NCBI GenBank assembly: GCA_024803745.1
Contig: JANJXV010000013.1
Span: 15,931,501-15,995,500, forward strand
Length of the DNA stretch: 64,000 nucleotides
Reading direction: 5' to 3'
Source of the DNA: Megascapheus bottae
Taxonomy: Eukaryota > Chordata > Mammalia > Rodentia > Geomyidae
The first letter of the stretch is position 1. The number at the start of each line of letters is the position of its first letter. The position numbers and the translations under genes were made by a program. This document shows, piece by piece, positions 33,480-44,087 of the stretch. The notes beneath the pieces are model-generated. The model worked only from the letters and a program-made list of their open reading frames with translations, had not been told where the DNA came from and made no database searches.

Positions 33480-35935
33480 TATAAGTACTCATAATTTTAT
33501 ATGTATAATGTTGATCAGTATTGTCTTTCTCAAGAATTATCTCTCCATTTCCACCCTAATCGGAATAAATATTGTAAACTTGGTGGTGAGTGTCTCGAAT
33601 GTATATTGTGATGGAATTACAGTCACTAAAAGACAAATAAGGGAAAAGAGTTTTCAAAATCAATTTCATAGTGTAGTATTTAAGGCATGAACGTGATGAT
33701 TTGAAGATATTAAGTCAAATGTGTTTAAGATATGAACATGATTGTATGAAGATACTGATAGTAAAACAGCCAATAGAATAAGCACAGTAGTTGAATCAAG
33801 TGAACCAGGCATGAGTGAGGCTCTATATACTGATTAGTGAGTAACATTATTTCTGAATATCTAGCACTGTTGCAGTGCCTACCAGAAATATAGGAAGTTA
33901 ACTAACTCCCCATCTCTGAAGTGTCCCATCACAGTAGATAGATACCACCAAGTTAACTTCTTTCTTGAAGATATCCTTGCATATGCTTTAGAGTCACCAA
34001 GCTGTAACACCTAGGTTTCATATATAGGTGACATATGTTTGTGACATATGTATTTGATGACAAGTTTAGTATATATCTGAACAGTATTCGAGAAAAGGTA
34101 AAAACCCAGTATCCTTGCCTTCAGATTATAGACTTAGTAAAGGTTAATATATCTTTCAACTTAAGGTTTCTAAATGGAACATCCTCATCATTTTAGAAGT
34201 GTATATATAGTTGGATAGATTCAGAGATGTCAAAATCTTAAGTGTATTATGCATTATATGTTTACATGCTTTACAATGCATCCCAGAAAGTATTATCATC
34301 TGAATTTTATGTTAGAAAACTGAGGATGGAGAAGGATATCAAAATTATTCAAAGTAATATAGTCAGGAAGTATTTAATATAGAAACATATTTTGAACTCA
34401 CACAGCCTAAATTGAAGTCACAATCTCTCATTTTTCAGACCATACCCAAGAAGGAGAACTTCAGCAGTTTGCTAATACTGGGAGTCTATTTGTAAAAAAG
34501 TGTTTGAAGCGTTTGAGAAAAATTTGGATTTGGAGGCTAAATATCATTTCCTCTCAGAGGTCTTCTGTGAGTAGATACTGACTTACATGTCTCTTCTTCA
34601 TAGCATTCATCCATATAGCAGTCAGGCATACATTGGAGATCCCTTGGTTAATTAATTAATTAATTAATTAGACCATAAGCTTAATATGTCATCAAACATA
34701 TTCTTCCCTTCTATAACTGGTAAATAGTAGGCTGTCAATAAAAAGATTTTTGACAAAAATGAAATAAAAGAGCAGCTTGAGAAACAGAATATAAATGCTT
34801 ACAAAATAGGACCTAAGACATTGAAGACAAATAACAGTGTTTATGTGAGCTGTGATTATAGACATTATGTCAGTGAAAAAAATATGTCTTCCCAACGTAG
34901 AGTGTCTAAAGTTAATACTGATTGTTTCCAGAAAACAAGTTCCCTTTTATCAGAGGGAATTATCCTGTGATTGTTATGACATTTGGGTTTCAGGAATCAT
35001 GTACTTATTGAACCATAAATCCTTTGTAACTTACATTCCCCAGTTCATGTCACTTATTCATGTTGATTTCACTTGTTTGTATTACCAGGAGAAAAGAACA
35101 AATGTCTATACTTTTCCAAGATTGGCATTCATGGGTTTATATCTCTGTATTTTGTTCATTGTAACTGAACCTTTGAAATTTTAAGATATGAACTACTGCA
35201 TTAAAATCTATTTAAAACTATCATTACGATTTTAACATACAAACGAAATAATGATTAATTTAGTAAAATTGCTTGGAATAACATTATTATCTATATAAAT
35301 TACAGTAACAGAATAAAGTTGTTAGCAAATGAAAAATGCATGTACAACTTAAAAGCCAGGAAATCCATAGTGCACTATTAATTGCTCTTCTAAACTGCAG
35401 CCTTAGATAAGCAAAAGACTAAAGGAAAATAATATCTTTGATGTTTTCATGAAAATATTTGATCCTGTCTGTGGTTACATATTCTTTGCAGGGAAGGATG
35501 AGTGGATGAACTTAATGTGGAAATCAATTCTAAATAATGAAAAATTTTGACTCTTAAAAACTGGACTGAGGCAAGGTAAGAATGACTGTTCAGATTTTAC
35601 ATACATGGGTCTCCCCATGTATGGTTCCAGAGTATTTTTCTCCTTCCCTATTGGCATAATCTCAAACCACAGGCATTCTGAGGAAACTGATTTAATGCAT
35701 CCCTGAGAGGCACCCCAGTCACTGCCCATGACAATTTTTTTTGTCTTTTTGTAATTTTCTGGACCACATACCTACATGGCTCTGGACTGACTGCTCTAAA
35801 CTATCAAACTCTAAAGCCAGAAAAGCAGAATAAGGCAGAAATGTTTCATGATCAAACCAGGAAAGAAATGCATTACATAGATAGGCAGATTTAAGCTGTA
35901 TATTGCTATTATTACTATTATTATTATATGTTCTG
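33480..35935. other. Intergenic between the TRIM34 relic and the odorant receptors
   Basis: AT-rich. I searched by eye for the missing TRIM linker and B30.2 motifs (WEVDV, LDYE, FRAPDL equivalents) on the + strand and saw none. Confidence 0.5.
34647..34672. repeat. TTAA tetranucleotide repeat
   Basis: About six attaattaatta-type units. Confidence 0.9.
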
Positions 35936-35939
35936 AACT

Positions 35940-36175
35940 TCAAGAGGTTATACTAGGGGGTTACAATATCCATCTCAGCGTTTAGGCTTTCTTGATCAGT
36001 TACTCCTTCCACCATTCCACCCCATCCTATCTGTTTCCTCCCCCAGACTCATTTGTCATTTCCCACTTCCTTTATCACATAGATAGATTGAGTGTTCTAT
36101 TTGTCTACTGTTCTCTTTTTCATTCATCCACTTCCTTCCCAATACTCCCATTCAACCTAATTTCTAAGATATATA
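35940..36175 (-). mobile_element. Possible LINE-1 3'UTR, antisense
   Basis: A long pyrimidine-rich stretch of ccctcc/ttcctt type resembles those at 40.1, 41.5 and 57.3 kb. It is called L1 3'UTR only by that similarity. Confidence 0.35.
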
Positions 36176-36359
36176 TATCAATCTGTTTATAAAAAGCTTG
36201 TTATACCACATTCCCTCTTAGAGTATTGTACTACAATGAAAAGAACATGTCCTCACAAGTTAAGATATTGTCTAAATTTTGAGGAAAGTTCCCAAGAGAA
36301 ATATTCTTCTGTTTTTGGTGCTGTTACTTGGGCTTGAATTTAATGTTGCCCACACTGGG

Positions 36360-36655
36360 GCTTGACGAATTGTATCAAGAAAATGTGGTATATTTACCCA
36401 CTGAAATTGTATGCTTCCATCAGAAAGTATGATATGGCGCCCTTCACAAAGCAACAGATTTAACTTAGACCATTTGTTGAGACTATAATATGGAAGTCAT
36501 TTGCAAAGGGATTGGGCACGCATAAAAAGTCTTAAGTGCTTGTGAAATTCTGTGGGTGAAGCAAAGAGAGACTTCTGAAATGCATGGACTGGAGGAAGAT
36601 GAAGTTAGGTCAAGAAAACAGAGCCAGAAAACCTATTTTGACAGGGATGCAAGAA
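36360..36655 (+). mobile_element. Degenerate LINE-1 ORF2 end
   Basis: The sequence aaaatgtggtatatttaccc, then gcttccatcagaaagtatga, is the L1 'MWYIY...FYASIRK' region. It is diverged beyond translation and lies just upstream of receptor 1. Confidence 0.5.
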
Positions 36656-37002
36656 GCTTCCAACAACTTTGCATGAAAGGAACTAGAGGACTTCACTGTT
36701 CTACCCTCTCTTTAACCTCCTGTTGATGTTTCTTATTGTCAAATCCAATTGGTCGTGATAGGGTGAGGCAGTCTGTTGATGTGAAATATATAGAGTTCAG
36801 TGTTCTGGAGCACAAAGCATCAAAGCACTTCAATGACCTAAACAGGAAGTGAGGGAAATAGGAATTTGAGTAGAATTGATGAGTACAGAGGATAGACAAG
36901 AAATCACACAGGTATTTAGGGGAAAGAAATGGCCTTTAGAATGGCACGAGTTCATTGTCTATCTGCTTGCAGGAAGACCAGGACCTCTCTTCAGCTTTCA
37001 GC

Positions 37003-37956
37003 ATGCTCTCAGTATTGGTCCCCAATCACACAGCATTCCATCCCTCCACATTCATTTTACTGGGAATCCCTGGAATGCAAGACCAGCATGTGTGGATCGC
37101 CATCCCCTTCTGCTCCATGTATATCCTTGCTCTGGTTGGCAATGGCACCATCTTGTACATCATTGTGACAGACAGATCACTGCATGAGCCCATGTACCTC
37201 TTCCTCTGCCTGCTCTCCATTACTGACCTGGTCCTCTGTTCGACAACACTGCCCAAAATGCTAACGATCTTCTGGCTGAAGTCCCATGCCATTTCCTACC
37301 ATGGCTGCCTCACCCAGATGTTTTTTGTTCACACAGTCTTTGCCACAGAATCAGCTGTCCTGTTAGCCATGGCTTTTGACCGCTACGTGGCCATCTGCCG
37401 TCCACTTCATTACACATCCATCCTCAATGCCACTAGGATTGGGAAGATTGGCCTAGCGTGTGTGATACGTGGCCTCATCTTTGTTTTCCCCTTTGTCATT
37501 CTCGTTGAGCGCTTACCTTTCTGTGGGCATCAGGTCATCCCACACACCTACTGTGAGCACATGGGTATAGCCAAGCTAGCCTGTGCCAACATCAAGCCCA
37601 ACACCATTTACGGCCTGACTGTTGCGCTTTCTGTCACTGGCATGGATGTAATCCTCATTGCCACCTCCTATGTCCTGATCTTGCAGGCTGTGCTGCGCCT
37701 GCCCTCCAAGGATGCCCAGTTCCGAGCCTTTAGCACATGTGGAGCCCACATTTGTGTGATCCTTGTCTTCTACATCCCTGCTTTCTTCTCTTTTTTCACC
37801 CACCGTTTTGGCCATCATGTACCTCCTCAGGTCCACATTATACTTGCAAATCTTTATCTCCTTGTGCCCCCTGTCCTCAACCCCATTGTCTATGGCATCA
37901 ATACCAAACAGATCCGCCTGAGGATATTGGACTTTATTATTACAAGGAGGAGGTAA
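37003..37956 (+). CDS. Class I odorant receptor, OR52-like (receptor 1)
   Basis: An intact single-exon frame of 317 residues encodes a seven-helix G-protein-coupled receptor for olfactory cilia, signalling through Golf. Visible: N-glycosylation site NHT at 8-10; GN in helix 1 (46-47); PMY (63-65); MAFDRYVAIC with DRY at 126-128; the extracellular-loop Cys pattern; SKDAQFRAFSTCGAHI before helix 6; and PPVLNPIVYG in helix 7. HTYCEH and the GIPGM start are class I marks. An upstream in-frame ATG at 36955 would add 16 residues, but it lies before a good acceptor (tctgcttgcag ending 36972). That suggests the usual intron-bearing 5'UTR, so I chose 37003. It resembles several OR52 subfamilies and I cannot name the orthologue. 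Confidence 0.93.
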   Translation: MLSVLVPNHTAFHPSTFILLGIPGMQDQHVWIAIPFCSMYILALVGNGTILYIIVTDRSLHEPMYLFLCLLSITDLVLCSTTLPKMLTIFWLKSHAISYHGCLTQMFFVHTVFATESAVLLAMAFDRYVAICRPLHYTSILNATRIGKIGLACVIRGLIFVFPFVILVERLPFCGHQVIPHTYCEHMGIAKLACANIKPNTIYGLTVALSVTGMDVILIATSYVLILQAVLRLPSKDAQFRAFSTCGAHICVILVFYIPAFFSFFTHRFGHHVPPQVHIILANLYLLVPPVLNPIVYGINTKQIRLRILDFIITRRR

Positions 37957-37959
37957 CCC

Positions 37960-38880
37960 CGCATTGTGGGTATTCAAGGAACAACAAGGGAAATGTAATT
38001 TACCTTTGACCTTCAGCACCTCTTGTCCTTGGATTGGAGCTAATACTAGCAAGCCCGGATCATGTATTACCTGAGATTTTTAAGTATTTAGAGCTATGCA
38101 TTCCAACCTGTAAAGTCTATAGAATTCCATTGCCCTGTAACATTACCGAAATATACCCTGTGAAGAGACCTGCAAGCCAGGAGCAATGTGTTACATCTGA
38201 AAGTGAGAACCGCGGAGATTTATTCTTTCCATGTGTAGAAGTCTCATGTGATCAGAGTAGGAGATAAGTGGGAAGAAGACAACTATTAACTTATCACCTG
38301 GGGGAAGTGAGAATAAATGCACATCCATTCATTCATTCATCTATTTACTCATTCATCTTTGCATTTTTCTTAGATGAAATAGCCATAGCCCAGTGAGCCC
38401 CAGGCCTCCTGGACCTAGGATTAAGTTTGAATTGGTAAGGCTGATTACTAGGTGGTCTATTCAGAAACAGCTAAAAGGACATAATTGCATGGGAAAACTA
38501 TGGCACAAGTTTCCCAAGCAGTTACTGCAAATGTCAATGTTTGTGGCTTCTGACTTTAAAGCAAAGTTTGCTCTTGGTCCTCAATGGAGATCTCTTTGCT
38601 ATTGTAATAACCAGATAGGCTCCAAGAAATTTATTCCTGTACATAATTTTAGGTAACAATGTCATTACCCCTTTTCCAATGAAAATGATTAATAAATCCA
38701 CAGCCACTGAAAGCTTAAACTGGGAATTCTTATGGGTTTGTAGGGTATTCAAGTCCCTTTTTAAGGGCAATTTGGTAAAAAAAAATGAGTAATGAAGGAA
38801 GAAAGATGATCCTGACACCTGTTGATGATAATCTAAAAAGCTTTTGTTAGTTTGATAGGTCAATCAAAATGTAAATAGAG
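37960..38880. other. Downstream of receptor 1
   Basis: Moderate GC falling to AT-rich, with a short cattcattcatt run at 38325-38352. It may include receptor 1's 3'UTR. Nothing else is recognised. Confidence 0.4.
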
Positions 38881-38884
38881 AAGA

Positions 38885-39230
38885 ACAGAAGGTTGACATA
38901 GTGATACATGTCTATAAACCCAACATTAGAAGTCTGGGGTGAGAAGACAGTGAGTGAGAAGCCAACCTGATCTACCTACAAAAAAAAAAAAAACCTAAAA
39001 TAAGTTAGGTGCTGGTGTCTCACATCTGTAACCTGACTATTCAAAAGGCTGAGTTATGGAGGATCATGGTTTGAAACTAGTTGATCAAACAGGCCATGTG
39101 AAGATGAGGTCTTGAATTAAAATTTTAGCATTTCCAAAAAATAAGATATACTGGGACCATGACCCAAGTGTCAGAGTCCATAGTAAGCACAAAACCCTCA
39201 GTTCAATATTTTTAGTACAACTAAAAATGA
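38885..39230 (+). mobile_element. Diverged B1-like/composite SINE pair
   Basis: Two adjoining pieces: gaaggttgacatagtgatac... to an A-run at 38980, then gttaggtgctggtgtctcac to aaaaccctcagttcaatatt. Boundaries are approximate. Confidence 0.45.
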
Positions 39231-39279
39231 TCTCTCTGTGTGTGTATGTGTGTATATACACACACATACATGCCTAGAT

Positions 39280-40035
39280 ATATCCAGCTATAACTTTCTA
39301 TCTATTGACTAGATATATGCATACCTATATATACCTAGCTCTATCTTTAAAGATCCATACTTTCTAATCATCCAATTATTTTCTTCATTGTAAGTGACCT
39401 GAAATTATTTTAATGTATAGTTATTCATGTAGAAATATATATTTAGAAAAACAAACATATAAAATATGATAAAGTTTTATTTAGAGCTAACAACTTTAGC
39501 TTAAACTAGCAGTATATGAAATACAATGTCTATATTGCTTTGAATTTATAACCTTAATGAAGCATAACTTACATAATAAACATAAAATGTGTAATAAATA
39601 TAATTTGTAGAAGTAATATATAACCAGATTTATATGTGTAAACAGAGATATGTTTCAGAGATGTAATTGTGAACAAAATTCAAGATGCAGAAAAATGATA
39701 TGCCATAACATTATTATGTAAAGCATAAAACATATTTCACAGTAACAAATTATTTTAGAATATATGAATAAATACATAAAATAAATATTACAAATATACA
39801 TGTACAATACAAATATAAAATGAAATATAGCTCTAAATGAAATAAAAGTATAAAAATGTAAAATGTTTGGAAATGATAATCACACAATTGATACCTAAAG
39901 GAGAAGGAAGAAAAATAGTCACATAGGTAATGCACTGAAGATGAGCTTACTGTTTGGTTTAGTATTTTATTTTACTTCTGGTCATTTTTTCATATTTTAT
40001 TTATTTACATATGCTAATTGACTATATGTATTATG
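39280..40035. other. AT-rich intergenic sequence
   Basis: Very AT-rich, with many ata/tat steps. No repeat family recognised. Confidence 0.45.
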
Positions 40036-40039
40036 TGTT

Positions 40040-40480
40040 TACTAATTGCAAATGTTAAGGAGCATCACTGTAACATGTTCACATGTACATACATCATGTT
40101 TGATTAAATCCATCCCTCCCACTGTCCTCTATTACTCCCTCTCTAACCCTTCCCCCCTACTCCATTTATCCTTCCCTTGCCATCCCCCCACTCAACCTAG
40201 CTACCCATCAGGGGATGATGGGATGAGGGCAATGTGGTATGTAGACACATGAGGTAGTATTCAGCCACAGGGAAGAACAAGATCAGAAGGATGGAACTGG
40301 AGAGGGTCATGTTAAGGCAAATAGGCTAGACCAAGAAAACAAATATCATATGTGCAGGATCAAGATTTTGAAACTGAATGAGACTAAGAGAACAGTACTA
40401 TTAGGAAAAGGAAAAAGAAAAGGACCAATTGTGAGGAGGGCAATAGAGCATAACTGGGGACTATTATGATTGAAACATGT
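40040..40480 (+). mobile_element. LINE-1 3' debris
   Basis: A pyrimidine-rich block (40100-40200) adjoins tattcagccacagggaagaa and gatggaactggagagggtca (40257-40310), the ORF2 C-terminal coding pattern on the + strand. It is broken by stops. Confidence 0.55.
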
Positions 40481-40670
40481 TATGCATGTGTATTAAATAC
40501 TTCTTTTTTGGAGATACTGGGATTTAAATTCATGGCTTCGTTCTTAGTAGGAAGGTATGGCACCACCTCAATCACAATCCTAGCCCTTTTTTGCTTTAGC
40601 TATCCTGAGTAATGTGCAACTGTGTAAATATTTAATAATTTCTGTATCCATTCATTGTTTGATAGGCACC

Positions 40671-40676
40671 TAGTCT
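40671..40676. repeat. Target-site duplication, left copy (TAGTCT)
   Basis: This six-base copy abuts the TGTTG end of the solo LTR and is identical to the right copy. Confidence 0.85.
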
Positions 40677-41225
40677 TGTTGCTCCTCTCCTCTCCGGGGC
40701 AGCAACACGGGAACGGGGAGGGACACACAGGGCCAGCCTGTAGTCCCCCGGGAGCCGAGCGAGATGGTAAGTGTCGAAGACCCAGCCCTCCCCCAATCAC
40801 CGGGGAAGAAAAAACCACGCTGAGTCAGAAGCAGTGTTAACCATGAAAGCGCATCAGGTCTCTCTGCTGATCTCTCGTTCTCTCTGATGCTCTCCTGATG
40901 CTCTCCCCACTTTATTGAGTCAGACAATTAGTTATATACTGTTAGGGTAGGAGAAGGTGGACACTGGGAAGCTAGCCAATAGGAAGAGGGCCTCTGTGCT
41001 ACCACTAAGGGTCTGGGTGGGGCTTTCAGGTACTGGGCAGGACAGGTGCGGGAAAGCGCGCGAGACTTGAGCTGCTGCGAGACCCGCGAAACTGCGGGGG
41101 GTTCAATCGAGTCACGTACACAGAGATGCCTTAAGAGGTATGCAAAAGACCGAATGCCTAGACAAAGCCCTTTAATTGCAGCTGAGCCAGAATCAGGCCT
41201 CAGAGATGGAGGCTAGGCCCCAACA
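40677..41225 (-). mobile_element. Solo LTR of a class II-type endogenous retrovirus, antisense
   Basis: The 549-bp element begins TGTTG and ends CAACA, flanked by a perfect 6-bp duplication TAGTCT (40671-40676 and 41226-41231). Read on the - strand it has a CCAAT box (complement of 40977-40983), a TATA-like box (complement of 40932-40939) and AATAAA (complement of 40911-40916) in LTR order. It has GC-rich blocks on both sides. Six-base duplications are typical of class II (IAP/ERVK-like) elements. No gag, pol or env lies next to it, so it is a solo LTR left by recombination between two LTRs. Intact ends suggest a fairly recent insertion. Confidence 0.88.
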
Positions 41226-41231
41226 TAGTCT
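41226..41231. repeat. Target-site duplication, right copy (TAGTCT)
   Basis: This copy abuts the CAACA end of the solo LTR. Host sequence continues with gattggctataatg. Confidence 0.85.
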
Positions 41232-41404
41232 GATTGGCTATAATGAGTAATGCCACAGTGATCAAAGATGTTCAGGCATTTCTATTGTACTCTTATATTC
41301 CTTTGATAAATGTACAGGAGTGAGACCCATTATTTTCATGATTTTGTGATTTCTTTGTCTTTGCTATGTGTGAATTTCACAATATTCCTGGCAAGCTACT
41401 TTTT

Positions 41405-41650
41405 AATTTTTAAAGAATTCTATTATTAATTAGTGATGCAAAGAAGTTACAGTTGCATAAGTCAGCTTATGAATACTATGTATCTTGATCGTGTCACCTC
41501 TCTCATTCCTCCTTCCATTCTTAGCCTCACACTATGCTGTCCATTGTTTATATACTGTACATAAAACATAATGACTGCATTGTTCACTCTTCCTCCCACC
41601 ATTTATGCCCCTCTTCCTTTGCCTTCCCTCCAAAAACATGCTTTTGCTTC
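41405..41650 (-). mobile_element. Probable old LINE-1 3'UTR, antisense
   Basis: It is related to 57.1-57.4 kb: both run from an A/T-rich start through caagaagttac/acaagatttac to acataa...actgcattg...tcactcttcc. Two diverged copies of one family. Confidence 0.45.
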
Positions 41651-41689
41651 CTGGTAACAAACAAGCTACCTTGTTTTTCTTTCTTTCTT

Positions 41690-41890
41690 TTTTTTTCTCT
41701 TCTGGTCTTGGTGTTTGAACTTAGGGCCTGGCCACTGTCCCTAAGCCTTTTTGTGCTCAAGGCTAGTGTTCTACCACTTGAGCCACGACACTTTTTCTAG
41801 CTTTATCTGATTAGTTTATTGGAGATCAGAGTCTCACAGACTTTCCTGCCTGGGCAAGCTTTGAAACACACCCCTCAGATTTTGCTAGGA
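41690..41890 (-). mobile_element. Composite SINE
   Basis: The sequence tcttctggtcttggtgtttg to tttgctaggacatc lies 0.47 kb from the solo LTR. Confidence 0.6.
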
Positions 41891-42339
41891 CATCATCAAC
41901 AGGTGTTTTGCCCCTCTCATGGTTTCATAACTCCAGCCAGGCGTAAAGTCTCTTCCAGCTCTCACAGAGTCATGCCTTGAAGGTAAGAGCCTTTGGAGTT
42001 TGAACCAATGTTTCCGCAATTAGTTTCAGATTATGTTTTTAAAAAGTGCTACTGTGTATACTAAAGGATTATAATATGCTTTTATAACATACATATTAGA
42101 TTAAAAGGTTAGTAGAGTAAAAAAAAGTGTTTATCATTTATAGAAACTTTTTTTCTTTCACTCTATCAAGAGAAGCTACAATTTACTCTTTCAACAAATC
42201 TTGATACAACATGCAATTAACAAGTAGAGTTTTCACATATATATGATATCTTGGACTTCTTCACCAGACTCATTTCCTGTTTTTTTTTGTCCTTTGACTT
42301 ACATTTCCCCATTCTCTCTGTCCAACTTGCCTGCTAATA

Positions 42340-42600
42340 AGGACCACTTTATTTTCTGTATCTTTAACTTGAATACTTTTTGTCCCAAGCTCCACATATA
42401 AGTCAGTTTGTGCAATACTTTTCTTTCTGTGCCTGACTTAATTCACTTAGCATGGTGTCCATCCAATACACCAGTGCAGTGACAGATGCCAGAGTCTCCT
42501 TTCTTGAGGCTGAAAATATTTACACACACATGTGCGCACAAACATGTGTATACCCTCATCACATTTGATCTGTTCATTCATGGATTGTCTTTAATTTTAT
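42340..42600 (-). mobile_element. Degenerate LINE-1 ORF2 end, antisense
   Basis: The sequence gcctgacttaattcacttag, then catggtgtccatccaatac, is the complement of the L1 'MLSEVSQ' end region. A pre-existing fragment with no frame left. Confidence 0.5.
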
Positions 42601-43143
42601 CTTTTCCTCAATTTCCTCCCAGAAGGTCAAAGACTGAACATTTCCTCAATCTTTGAGATCAATCAGCTTCATCTTCAGGGAACTGAGGCAGCCACAAGGG
42701 GCTATTTCTGTTGTTGTTTCAGCTTAAGAATAATCGTGTCTTGTGCATATGGGAGTGCAGCAACCAGCTCATTCTAAAGTCTGCAGGGATCCTCTATTTA
42801 CATTACTTTAAAGAGCACATTATGGATTTTAGGTGCCCAGAAGTGAGGGGTGGAGAGATGTGGGGCCTGGAGTACCTTCATCCATGCAAAGATTTGCAAA
42901 GCTGCACCTGCATCTCTATGTGCACACTCTCCCAAACGCAGAGGCAGGTGTTTGAGACCAGCTTCCCACTTTCTTACTGCCTCACAGTCAGGTAAGTGGT
43001 TTAAGGTGAAGGTAAGCTTCCTTTTCACCTTCCTGTGGCTATCTGAGCACTCTGTGTCTCACTGAGTTCTTCCTCAATGTGGCAAAGTTATTATAAAGCT
43101 TCCTGTTCACTCAGGTCCCACCACTGCTAAAACTATTCTTCAT

Positions 43144-43348
43144 TTTTTTTTTTTTTGCCAGTTCTGGGCTTAGACTCAGGGATTGAGCACTGTCCTTGAG
43201 TTTTTCTCAAGGCTAGTGCTCTCTACCACTTGAGCCACAGCACCACTTCTGGCTTTTTTCTATATATATGGTACCGAGAAATCGAACCTGGATCTTCGTG
43301 CATGCTAGGCAAGCACTCTTACCATTAGGCCAAATTCCCAGCCCTGAT
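43144..43348 (-). mobile_element. IDL-Geo type SINE
   Basis: The T-run at 43144-43155 is followed by a full dimer ending accattaggccaaattcccag. Confidence 0.82.
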
Positions 43349-43589
43349 ATTCTTCAATTTTTGAGTGCAGAAATTATTTTGAGAGTTTAAGTGATCAGGA
43401 TTTTTTTTGGGAAAAACTACTGTTGGTGTATCATGTCTGATGGTTTCTGAGAGAAAAATAATTTGTATTGTTTTTAGAGTTTTGTCCATAGTTTTATATA
43501 TTTTGGCACACGATTTTTTAGCGGAAATGTTCATTTCATAATACCTTCTTATATGTAATAGCATTTTTCTGCTGAATAATAATTTAGGA

Positions 43590-43880
43590 TTTTTTCTGCT
43601 TTTTTATTTTAAAAATTACCTTTAAGTAGCTCTACCAAAGGTTTCAATTCAACATATCACTTGGTGAGTACAATGCATCTTCCTTTGTGCCACCCCTTTT
43701 ATCTCTCTCTCCAGTCTCTCCCAACCACAGCCAGATCCATAGATTATCTAGCTCCATTCTGATATCAAGATACCGATACAGGTAGATAAATATGAATATA
43801 TTGAGAGATGCAGATATAGATACATTAGCATGTTATTAAGGAAAGCATGACAAACTATATTCTCTCCAGGATCAATGCTG
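43590..43880 (-). mobile_element. Possible LINE-1-type 3'UTR, antisense
   Basis: A pyrimidine-rich block, then tagattatctagctccattc and gatacagg, resembles 3.93-4.08 kb and 50.34-50.56 kb. Family assignment is uncertain. Confidence 0.3.
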
Positions 43881-44087
43881 TTATAGAACATTGTTAACCC
43901 TGCACTGTCACGGTATCCTGCTGGACGATGTGATGTGCACTCTCACAGCTGCAGGATCCTTTCTGTGCATTTTAATATCCCTGCTTCTCTTTTTAAATTT
44001 TGAAGCCCTTTATTTATTTACCTTTTAGAATGAGAACTCCAGTCATTTCCTCATAGCTCTCCTCAGGTACGTCTCCAGGGGGCAGCC

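Noticed and set aside
31000..36900. Hidden TRIM B30.2 exon between the TRIM34 relic and receptor 1
   Set aside because: No WEVDV, LDYE or FNPC-like coding pattern seen on the + strand; L1 sequence occupies part of the interval.
37576..38052. Antisense frame of 158 codons across receptor 1, and similar ones across receptors 2 and 3
   Set aside because: They are shadows of the receptor coding strands with no independent support.
40600..40927. Short frames in the GC-rich block at 40.6-40.9 kb
   Set aside because: They lie in the solo LTR, which is non-coding. No retroviral gene is adjacent.
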